From Candidatus Peribacteraceae bacterium (lineage in GTDB: Bacteria; Patescibacteriota; Gracilibacteria; Peribacterales; Peribacteraceae): DNA of 8,552 nt. This document shows, piece by piece, positions 1 to 4,878 of this stretch. A program made the translations under genes and the position numbers. The stretch spans positions 1 through 8,552 of the forward strand of contig JAQUNQ010000047.1 of assembly GCA_028717505.1 (NCBI GenBank), written 5' to 3'. Within the stretch, counting starts at the first letter, position 1. Every line of letters begins with the position of its first letter. The notes beneath the pieces are model-generated. The model saw nothing but the letters and a program-made list of their open reading frames with translations. It was not told the DNA's origin and ran no database searches.

Positions 1-259
1 TTCGTACGGGATGGTGATGATCTTTTGGCTTCTTCTTTTGAATGAGCGCGGTCTATGTCCCTTCGGACTCAAAAATCCGGTGCTCCTTCGAGGGATTTCA
101 CGATGATCGTGCAGAATCTCGATGAGCTTTCCGCTCTATCTTGCGCAGGGAAGACGCGCGGGCTCACGCGCAGGACTGTCTAGGATGTCGGTGATCTTTG
201 CTTAGATCATCTCATCCTTTCTCTCTTCCTTCGTCTGAGGCTGGTTTCCCCCGAATGCT
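1..259. other. Left-edge intergenic stretch, no supported gene
   Basis: This lies downstream of the DksA-like gene. All plus-strand frames close quickly: frame 1 stops at 43-45 and frame 2 runs only to about 115. A minus-strand frame is open from 135 to the window edge but has no ATG. A small dyad, TGATCT (six-base spacer) AGATCA, sits at about 192-209 with no T-run after it, so I do not call it a terminator. I see no tRNA-like T-loop and no other repeat here. Confidence 0.5.
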
Positions 260-673
260 CTATTGCTCCTTATCCGCATCTCTCTGGCATTTGACGCAGG
301 TGGAGGCGTAGGGGACTGCGTTTAAGCGCGCCTTCGGAATTTTTTTGCCGCACCTGATGCACTCGCCATAGACCCTCTCTGCCGTCTTTCCCTGCAGCGT
401 TTCGATGGCCGCAATGACCTGTTGCTCTTCCTCATTTGCTCTCTGCAGGAGAGAGAGATGTACTCCTTCGATGATTTGCGGTCCTGCGCAGTCGGTGAGG
501 TCGCCTCCGAGGGATTGCCGCTGCTCACTGAGGACTTGCGAGGTGCTGGTAATCACCCCTTGCAGTTGTGTGCGTCTCTGTGCGAGTGCTCTATACGAAC
601 CCGCATGTCGCTGAGGAACCTCAGGAGGCACGGGGATGTCTGATAATCGACGTCGCGAGGTGGTCTCAGCCAT
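260..673 (-). CDS. TraR/DksA family C4 zinc-finger protein
   Basis: Predicted 137-aa transcription factor of the DksA/TraR type, which binds in the RNA polymerase secondary channel and tunes initiation. Visible features: a helical, Q/E/R-rich segment at about residues 25-100 that should form the coiled coil; a tip motif D58-L-T-D61-C-A63 matching the DxxDxA tip of DksA; and a C-terminal zinc finger with C105xxC108 and C126xxC129 (CIRCGKKIPKARLNAVPYA follows the family pattern). The length is close to E. coli DksA (151 aa). I start at the ATG at 673 because the longer TTG start at 697 overlaps the promoter -10 box. No SD is present; the leader is pyrimidine-rich (CCCCTTTTCCTC before ATG). The gene is monocistronic as far as the window shows. 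Family assignment is firm; true DksA orthology versus another DksA-like protein is not settled. Confidence 0.87.
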   Translation of the reverse strand: MAETTSRRRLSDIPVPPEVPQRHAGSYRALAQRRTQLQGVITSTSQVLSEQRQSLGGDLTDCAGPQIIEGVHLSLLQRANEEEQQVIAAIETLQGKTAERVYGECIRCGKKIPKARLNAVPYASTCVKCQRDADKEQ

Positions 674-697
674 GAGGAAAAGGGGAAACGGGGGCAA

Positions 698-725
698 ATA
701 ATAGGGGGAAAAGGGCCTATGTCAA
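698..725 (-). promoter_or_regulatory. Sigma70-like promoter of the DksA-like gene
   Basis: Read on the minus strand, TTGACA (720-725) and TATTAT (698-703) are separated by 16 bases. The -35 is a perfect consensus and the -10 is one base off. Transcription would start near 689-692, leaving a leader of only about 16-20 nt before the ATG at 673. A G-rich hairpin (731-755) abuts the upstream side of the -35. Confidence 0.72.
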
Positions 726-730
726 TTGAG

Positions 731-755
731 AGGAGGGGGAAAGTTCCCCCCTCCT
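731..755. repeat. G-rich inverted repeat upstream of the DksA-like promoter
   Basis: AGGAGGGGGAA (731-741) pairs with TTCCCCCCTCCT (744-755), with one bulged C and a two-base spacer. It lies 6 bp upstream of the -35 box. No T-run follows on either strand, so it is not a classical terminator. It resembles the palindromes at 2824-2850 and 4229-4274. Confidence 0.55.
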
Positions 756-856
756 AAGCAGCCCTGCGTGGTTGCGGTAAAACCGAGCCCGTTGAAGGGC
801 GGTTCGAGCCGGCCCGTGCTCCTCACCATGACGTGCAACTGAGGAGAAAGGGGATC

Positions 857-1025
857 TCTTCCACCTTTGTCCGGCGACAAAGGTGGCGCCAAAACGCCGG
901 CGCGCCAGAGCCTCTCCTCCCGGCCCTGTGCCTCCTCGTCGACCCCTCCAGGGATTCGGGGTCGCCTCGTCGGCAAGCTGCTTCGCAGCAGGGCCTTCCC
1001 CTTCACCCCCCGTGGCGCGCCATCC
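857..1025 (+). repeat. Structured intergenic repeat, copy A (169 bp)
   Basis: Nearly identical to 3967-4137: four substitutions plus two single-base indels, about 97% identity, same orientation. It folds into nested inverted repeats. S1: CCACCTTTGTC (861-871) with GACAAAGGTGG (876-886), 11 bp and a CGGC loop. S3: GGCGCGCCA (899-907) with TGGCGCGCC (1013-1021). S4: GGCCCT (922-927) with AGGGCC (990-995). S5: CGACCCC (940-946) with GGGGTCG (958-964). S6: GCTGC (977-981) with GCAGC (985-989) and a TTC loop. It ends 29 bp past the stop codon of the minus-strand ABC permease. Reading frames cross it, but none has an independent sign of coding. No clear target duplication is visible. Candidates are a non-autonomous mobile element (REP/MITE-like) or a structured RNA/3'-end element. 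Confidence 0.9.
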
Positions 1026-1054
1026 ATCCCGATGAAGAAGCGATAGAAGTCTTT

Positions 1055-1801
1055 CTAAATCTGTATCTTCGAGAAGAGATAGCTCCCGAGTATGAGCAGG
1101 AACGCGGTGATGGCGGCGAGGATACCGAGGTCCAGGCCGAGGCCGAAGTGGGCGCCGGAGACGAGCGTGCCGCGCAGCCCATCCACGCCGTAGGAGAGGG
1201 GATTCAAGCGCGTGATGACCGAGAGGATGCGCGGGAGGTCGTCGAGTGGGAAGAGCGCGCCCGAGAGGAAGAAGAGCGGCATGACGACGAAGTTCATGAT
1301 GAGCTGGAAGCCGTGGAAGTCGTCGAGCACGGAGGCGATGGCCGTGCCGAGCGCGGTGAAGAGGAGCGCGATCAGGATCATGAAGCCGAGGGCTGCCGGC
1401 AGGAGCGTCCAGTCCATCGGGCGGAAACCCGCGATGAGCGTGATGAGGAAGACGATGCAGCCCTGCAGGACGGCGACGGTCGCGCCGCCGAGCGTGCGGC
1501 CGATCATGATGTTGAGGCGGCTCACGGGCGCTACGAGCGTTTCTTTGAGGAAGCCGAACTGCCGGTCCCAGATGATCTCTATCCCTGAGAAGATGGAGGT
1601 GAAGAGGACCGTCATCGCCACGATGCCGGGAGCGAGGAACTGGACATAGTTGCCTTGTCCGGCCTTCTGGAAGACGGGTCCGAAGCCGAACCCCAATGCG
1701 ACGAGGAAGAGGAGCGGCTGGCCCAGAGAGCCGATCATGCGCGAGCGCGAGCGGACGAAGCGCTTGAGTTGCCGGAGCCAGAGAATGTAGATGGTGCTCA
1801 T
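1055..1801 (-). CDS. ABC-2 type transporter permease (DrrB-like)
   Basis: Integral membrane subunit of an ABC exporter, 248 aa, the usual DrrB/NodJ size. Hydrophobic segments lie at about 22-42, 55-75, 103-125, 133-155, 166-186 and 225-244, giving the six-helix ABC-2 fold. The conserved C-terminal ABC-2 stretch is clear: MNFVVMPLFFLSGALFP (169-185) followed by LNPLSYGVDGLR (199-210). The amphipathic segment EIIWDRQFGFLKETLVAPVS (75-94) is the family's cytoplasmic coupling region. It starts 9 bp after the ATPase gene, so the two are one transcription unit and one transporter. The ATG has no SD; CCCTCTCCC precedes it. Relatives export drugs, lipids or polysaccharides; nothing here identifies the substrate. 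Confidence 0.93.
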   Translation of the reverse strand: MSTIYILWLRQLKRFVRSRSRMIGSLGQPLLFLVALGFGFGPVFQKAGQGNYVQFLAPGIVAMTVLFTSIFSGIEIIWDRQFGFLKETLVAPVSRLNIMIGRTLGGATVAVLQGCIVFLITLIAGFRPMDWTLLPAALGFMILIALLFTALGTAIASVLDDFHGFQLIMNFVVMPLFFLSGALFPLDDLPRILSVITRLNPLSYGVDGLRGTLVSGAHFGLGLDLGILAAITAFLLILGSYLFSKIQI

Positions 1802-1810
1802 GGGAGAGGG

Positions 1811-2605
1811 TTAACGGCGAGTCCAGAGACGGTGGCGCATGCGGAGATGATCGATGGAGCCGGCCTCCTCCTCGCGGATGCCGGAGCCGGTGAGCGAGAG
1901 GAATGCCTGCTCGAGCGAATCGGTATTCGTCGCTTTCTTGAGCTCTTGTGCGGACCCTTGCTTGAGGATCTTTCCGTGGTCGATAACGGCGATCTGCGAG
2001 GCGACGCGGGCGGCTTCCTCCATGTAGTGTGTCGTGAAGAAGATGGTCACGCCCTCCTCGCGGTTGAGGCGCTGGATGTACTCCCAGATGTGGTTGCGGG
2101 TCTGCGGGTCGAGGCCGACGGTCGGTTCGTCGAGGAAGAGCACCTTCGGATGGTGCAGCAGTCCGCGCGCGATCTCGAGGCGTCGCTTCATGCCGCCGGA
2201 AAAGACGTTCAGGATATCGTCTTTGCGGTCCCAGAGGCCCACGAACGTGAGCAGCTGTTCGATGCGCTTGCGGCGGAGAGTCTTCTCCATGCCGTAGAGC
2301 ACGCCGTGGAATTCCATGTTTTCGAAGGCTGTGAGCTCGTCGTCCACGCTCGGATCCTGGAAGACGATCCCGAAGGATCTGCGCACGCCTTCCGGATCCT
2401 CGGCGGGATCCTTATCATCGAGCCGGATGGAGCCGGAAGTCGGCTGCCGGAGGGTGGTGAGGATCTTGATGGTCGTGGTCTTGCCTGCGCCGTTGGGGCC
2501 GAGAAATGCGAAGATTTCGCCTTTTTCCACGTCGAACGAGATGTCATCCACGGCGGTGAAGGCTTTGAACTTTTTCGTGAGGTTCTTTACCGAGATGATG
2601 GGCAT
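1811..2605 (-). CDS. ABC transporter ATP-binding protein (DrrA-like)
   Basis: Nucleotide-binding subunit driving the adjacent ABC-2 permease, 264 aa. All motifs are intact: Walker A GPNGAGKT (36-43), Q-loop Gln83 in VFQDPSVDDELT, signature FSGGM (135-139) followed by KRRLEIARGL, Walker B VLFLDE (155-160) with catalytic Glu160, D-loop VGLD (163-166) and switch His193 in TTH. VFQDPSVD and TVGLDPQTR are typical of the DrrA/multidrug-exporter subgroup. After about residue 225 the protein has a short linker and a basic tail (RMRHRLWTRR). It is the first gene of the two-gene operon, followed by the permease after 9 bp. The ATG at 2605 has no SD and is preceded by CTCTTTCCCCC. Identification is secure; the transported substrate is unknown. 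Confidence 0.96.
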   Translation of the reverse strand: MPIISVKNLTKKFKAFTAVDDISFDVEKGEIFAFLGPNGAGKTTTIKILTTLRQPTSGSIRLDDKDPAEDPEGVRRSFGIVFQDPSVDDELTAFENMEFHGVLYGMEKTLRRKRIEQLLTFVGLWDRKDDILNVFSGGMKRRLEIARGLLHHPKVLFLDEPTVGLDPQTRNHIWEYIQRLNREEGVTIFFTTHYMEEAARVASQIAVIDHGKILKQGSAQELKKATNTDSLEQAFLSLTGSGIREEEAGSIDHLRMRHRLWTRR

Positions 2606-2639
2606 GGGGGAAAGAGTACAGGAAGAGGAATTAAGGAGG

Positions 2640-2659
2640 GATTAATAGTTGAGTTAATC
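2640..2659. promoter_or_regulatory. Dyad GATTAA-N8-TTAATC upstream of the ABC operon
   Basis: A perfect 6-bp inverted repeat, GATTAA (2640-2645) and TTAATC (2654-2659), sits 35 bp upstream of the ATPase start in an AT-richer patch where its promoter would be expected. The size and symmetry suit a dimeric repressor site, but no regulator is encoded nearby and the match could be chance. Confidence 0.25.
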
Positions 2660-2747
2660 TTTGTAACCTTGCTGTTGCCGTTCCTGGTTGCGGTGGTCAT
2701 GAGGTTCGTCTTCGCTCGGATGCGGTTGCATGGTTATGGATTTTCTC

Positions 2748-2795
2748 TGTCGGGGGGGCCAGGGCACCTTGTCCGGTTCCCTAGGCCCCCCGACA
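2748..2795. repeat. Long imperfect hairpin in the rlmN upstream region
   Basis: TGTC (2748-2751) plus GGGGGGCC (2753-2760) and AGGG (2761-2764) pair with CCCT (2779-2782), GGCCCCCC (2784-2791) and GACA (2792-2795). The stem is about 16 bp with two single-base bulges (G2752, A2783). The loop contains ACC/GGT, which could add 3 bp. No T-run follows. The loop holds CACCTTGTCCGG, one base shorter than CACCTTTGTCCGG of the ~170-bp repeats, so it may be a relic of that family. Confidence 0.6.
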
Positions 2796-2823
2796 CCCCC
2801 TTTACCCTCCTGACGGCCAAGCA

Positions 2824-2850
2824 GGGAGGGAAACCTACGGTTTCCCTCCC
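2824..2850. repeat. Perfect 12-bp palindrome before rlmN
   Basis: GGGAGGGAAACC (2824-2835) and GGTTTCCCTCCC (2839-2850) form a perfect stem with a TAC spacer. It is followed on the plus strand by a long C/T-rich tract up to the GTG at 2882. If transcribed with rlmN it would be a strong leader hairpin 31 nt before the start. It is similar in sequence to the palindromes at 731-755 and 4229-4274. Confidence 0.65.
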
Positions 2851-2881
2851 CCTTCCCTCCTTTCCCTTCTACTGTATCCCT

Positions 2882-3943
2882 GTGTCTTCCCAATCATTCC
2901 CTCCACCGCCCTCGAGAGAAGAATGTTTCCGGGAGCTCTTTCCCAGGGAGCCCGCGTTTCGCTTCCGGCAGATCGAAGCCGCGCTCTTCCAGCCGAAGTG
3001 GAAGGGGTGGGCGGATGCGACGACTCTCTCGAAGGCGCTGCGCGACAGTTTGAGCGCTTCCATGCCGTGGACAGCCGTGACGCCGGCGGCGGTGCTCAAG
3101 AGCGCGAAGGGGGACACGTTCAAGGCACTCCTCCGGACAGCCGACGGATTGAAATTTGAAACGGTCCTGATGAGTAACGCCCGCGATCAGTGGACGGTCT
3201 GCGTCTCCTCGCAGATCGGCTGCGCGATGGGGTGTAAGTTCTGCGCGACGGGCGCCATGGGCCTCAAGCGGAGCCTGCTGGCCGACGAGATCATGGACCA
3301 GCTCCGGTATTGGAGAACGTTTCTGGAAGAGCACGGAGATCCCCCCGGCCGCATCAGCAATGTCGTCTTCATGGGCATGGGCGAACCGCTCAACAATGTG
3401 GAGAATGTGAAGCGCGCGATCGCGGCGTGGACGAAACATACGGACCTCGGTCCCGTGCACATCACCGTCTCCACGGTGGGCGTCCTCGCACAGCTGGAAG
3501 CCCTCCTTGAGGATAAGACATGGCCGCCCGTGCGCATCGCCATTTCGCTGCACAGCGCGGATCAGGGCACGCGCGAGCAGATCGTGCCGTCGACGGTACC
3601 GGACTTCCTTACGAAGCTTGCGGACTGGTCGCACCGTTATGCGGATACGCTCGGCAATCGCCGGCACCACCTCACGTTCGAGTACACGCTCATAAGCGGC
3701 GTGAACGACTCGCTGCAGCATGCCAAGGAGCTCGCGCGCTACGTCTCGAAGACGGCGGTGAAGAAGGTGAACGTCATTCCCCTGAATGCAGTCACGGGCA
3801 AGGGTTTCTCCCGCAGCGACATAAAGAGCGTGGAGGCGTTCAAGGCCGTGCTCTTGAGGCAGGGAATCGATGTCACGGAGCGGCGGACCATGGGGGATGA
3901 CATCGCTGCGGCTTGCGGGCAGCTGGCAACGGAGAAAGTGTGA
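2882..3943 (+). CDS. rlmN: RlmN: 23S rRNA A2503 / tRNA A37 C2-methyltransferase
   Basis: Radical-SAM enzyme that methylates C2 of A2503 in 23S rRNA and A37 in some tRNAs, cytoplasmic. With the GTG at 2882 it is 353 aa, within the usual 340-385. Motifs: the radical-SAM cluster C114xxxC118xxC121 inside CVSSQIGCAMGCKFCATG; Cys107, equivalent to E. coli Cys118; Cys345 in AACGQL, equivalent to the methyl-carrying Cys355; GMGEPLNN (165-172), ISLHS (221-225) and NVIPLN (297-302). Both catalytic cysteines separate it from non-methylating radical-SAM proteins, and the AACGQL context favours RlmN over Cfr. The open frame runs far upstream, but that part is antisense to the ABC genes and crosses two hairpins, so I place the start just before the family's N-terminal helix. 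There is no SD; the upstream 35 nt are almost all C/T. It is the only gene in its unit. Confidence 0.95.
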   Translation: MSSQSFPPPPSREECFRELFPREPAFRFRQIEAALFQPKWKGWADATTLSKALRDSLSASMPWTAVTPAAVLKSAKGDTFKALLRTADGLKFETVLMSNARDQWTVCVSSQIGCAMGCKFCATGAMGLKRSLLADEIMDQLRYWRTFLEEHGDPPGRISNVVFMGMGEPLNNVENVKRAIAAWTKHTDLGPVHITVSTVGVLAQLEALLEDKTWPPVRIAISLHSADQGTREQIVPSTVPDFLTKLADWSHRYADTLGNRRHHLTFEYTLISGVNDSLQHAKELARYVSKTAVKKVNVIPLNAVTGKGFSRSDIKSVEAFKAVLLRQGIDVTERRTMGDDIAAACGQLATEKV

Positions 3944-3966
3944 GGGGGAGTTTTCCTTCGATCCTT

Positions 3967-4137
3967 TCTTCCACCTTTGTCCGGCGACAAAGGTGGAGCC
4001 AAAACGCCGGCGCGCCAGAGCCTCTCCACCCGGCCCTGTGCCTCCTCGTCGACCCCTCCAAGGATTCGGGGTCGCCTCGTCGGCAGGCTGCCTTCGGCAG
4101 CAGGGCCTTCCCCTTCACCCCCCGTGGCGCGCCATCC
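3967..4137 (+). repeat. Structured intergenic repeat, copy B (171 bp)
   Basis: Second copy of the 857-1025 element, starting 23 bp after the rlmN stop. Relative to copy A it carries C887 to A3997, T918 to A4028, G951 to A4061 and A976 to G4086. It also has a C and a G inserted on opposite sides of the TTC loop, so stem S6 becomes GCTGCC (4087-4092) with GGCAGC (4096-4101), one pair longer and still perfectly paired. The other stems are unchanged: S1 3971-3981/3986-3996, outer S3 4009-4017/4125-4133, and S5 CGACCCC/GGGGTCG. The one-base change at 4061 lies in the S5 loop. Relative to the gene it follows, copy B reads in the sense direction whereas copy A reads antisense. Confidence 0.9.
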
Positions 4138-4421
4138 CTCCCTTTCCTTTTCGAGGGAATATGCAGAGGAATACTCAGATGTATAGAAATACTCTTCAGG
4201 GCATGGCCGTTAGGAGGGATGAGGAGGCGCTGGAGGGGAATGGGAACTTAAGCAAGGTGCCCTTCCCCTCCAGCAAGGAAAATCAAATAGCCATGAAATC
4301 GCGTCCGAGCAATTTATCCATCTCACTCTCCAGTAATTTTCGAACTCAAGACAAAAGAGTAAAGGATGACGTACTTCCAATGATCCGGTACGATGACAAT
4401 CAAACACTTCCCCCTCCCCTT
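4138..4421. other. Intergenic region between repeat copy B and the DUF5661 gene
   Basis: No gene is supported. It contains the heptamer AATACTC twice (4170-4176 and 4188-4194, 18 bp apart), the palindrome at 4229-4274, and an AT-richer segment from about 4275 to 4420 where the promoter of the DUF5661 gene should lie. I could not find a convincing -35/-10 pair. In-frame ATGs at 4293 and 4380 could extend the downstream protein, but the added residues are low-complexity and unlike the family. Confidence 0.45.
4229..4274. repeat. G-rich palindrome, 12-bp perfect stem
   Basis: GCTGGAGGGGAA (4229-4240) pairs perfectly with TTCCCCTCCAGC (4263-4274). After a one-base bulge, GGG (4242-4244) can also pair with CCC (4260-4262). 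The loop includes the self-complementary CTTAAG. No T-run flanks it. It shares the GGAGGG(G)GAA / TTCCCC(C)TCC core with 731-755 and resembles 2824-2850. Confidence 0.6.
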
Positions 4422-4706
4422 ATGTCCGCGAAACGCATATTCACCCCCGAGCAGGCGAAGGAAGTCGGCACCAAGATCGGCATCGCGTGGAACGATGCCG
4501 CGTTTGATCTCGAGCAATTCCGCCGCGGCATGGATGTGGAGCTGGAGCACGGCAAGCGCGATACGAGGACCAACGTGACGAATGACGATCCCGTGCTCAC
4601 GGGCAAGATCGCCTGGGCGCACCTGATCGAATTCCCCGACTATTACACGCGGTTGGATGTCCTTGAGACGGAGGCGGACGCGTACTGGAGTACGCGGAAC
4701 AAGTGA
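4422..4706 (+). CDS. DUF5661 family protein
   Basis: A 94-aa soluble protein of unknown function. I recognise the DUF5661 pattern: an N-terminal TPEQAKEVGTKIGIAW (8-23), then FDLEQFRRGMDVELEHG (28-44), then TNVTNDDPVLTGKIAWAH (50-67) and EFPDYYTRLDVLE (70-82). It is mainly helical and acidic, with no membrane segment or signal peptide. The ELEHG and NVTNDD blocks with several His, Asp and Glu are the most conserved parts; a metal or ligand site is possible but not shown. The start at 4422 begins right at the domain and follows a C/T tract (CTTCCCCCTCCCCTT); an ATG at 4380 would add 14 residues. Its TGA is immediately followed by the stop of the convergent small ORF (TGA/TCA at 4704-4709). Confidence 0.82.
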   Translation: MSAKRIFTPEQAKEVGTKIGIAWNDAAFDLEQFRRGMDVELEHGKRDTRTNVTNDDPVLTGKIAWAHLIEFPDYYTRLDVLETEADAYWSTRNK

Positions 4707-4865
4707 TCAGTTCCCCCTTGAGGGTGCCCGGACGGAGATGACGAGATTGGATGTGGATTGATCGACGATACGGGCGATTTCGCGCTGCAAGCGGATGAGC
4801 GTCACGAAGAGCAGCACGAGGCACACGATGAAGGCGATGAGGAGACCAAAGGTGCTGATGCGCAT
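4707..4865 (-). CDS. Small single-helix membrane protein (52 aa)
   Basis: A short open frame in the gap after the thioredoxin-like gene: 52 residues, ATG to TGA. Residues 5-24 (TFGLLIAFIVCLVLLFVTLI) form one strongly hydrophobic helix. A charged, probably cytoplasmic segment RLQREIARIVDQ (25-36) follows, which could be a short amphipathic or coiled-coil helix, and then a polar tail. It starts 13 bp after the stop of the upstream gene, so co-transcription is likely; no SD, but CTTCTCCTTTCC precedes the ATG. The membrane-helix composition is unlikely for random sequence, and the frame fills the gap exactly up to the convergent stop. No family recognised. It might be a small partner of the membrane-anchored thioredoxin-like protein (inference). 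Confidence 0.55.
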   Translation of the reverse strand: MRISTFGLLIAFIVCLVLLFVTLIRLQREIARIVDQSTSNLVISVRAPSRGN

Positions 4866-4878
4866 GGAAAGGAGAAGG

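Noticed and set aside
1..72. Minus-strand frame from a TTG at 72 with AAGGAG 10 nt upstream, basic peptide running off the left edge
   Set aside because: Only 24 codons are visible, the start is non-ATG, no family is recognised, and SD sites are otherwise rare here. It could be the start of a real gene but cannot be supported.
674..697. TTG start at 697 for the DksA-like gene, adding eight residues
   Set aside because: It sits immediately against the TATTAT box and upstream of the expected transcription start, so it would not be in the mRNA.
885..898. GGCG/CGCC mini-hairpin inside repeat copy A
   Set aside because: The C to A change at the matching position of copy B (3997) breaks it, so it is not supported as part of the conserved fold.
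722..1027. 101-aa minus-strand frame through repeat copy A; a related translation also crosses copy B (3739-4029)
   Set aside because: The shared peptide (WRAGVLAPPLSPDKGG) comes from the repeat itself. The two frames have different starts and ends, and the paired indel in S6 shifts the frame between copies.
833..1588. 251-aa plus-strand frame, extremely rich in Glu/Asp/Arg
   Set aside because: Composition is the antisense shadow of the GC-rich permease gene; its start lies outside and it runs across repeat copy A.
1655..2881. Long plus-strand open frame continuous with rlmN, which would make a 762-aa protein
   Set aside because: It is antisense to two well-supported ABC genes and crosses two hairpins. 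The residues before 2882 are low-complexity and unlike RlmN, and the enzyme alone has normal length.
2894..3721. 275-aa minus-strand frame opposite rlmN
   Set aside because: Arg/His-rich antisense shadow of a clear radical-SAM gene.
857..4137. CRISPR array or insertion sequence with transposase
   Set aside because: There are only two long copies 3.1 kb apart, with no short regular repeats and spacers, and no transposase gene in or next to them.
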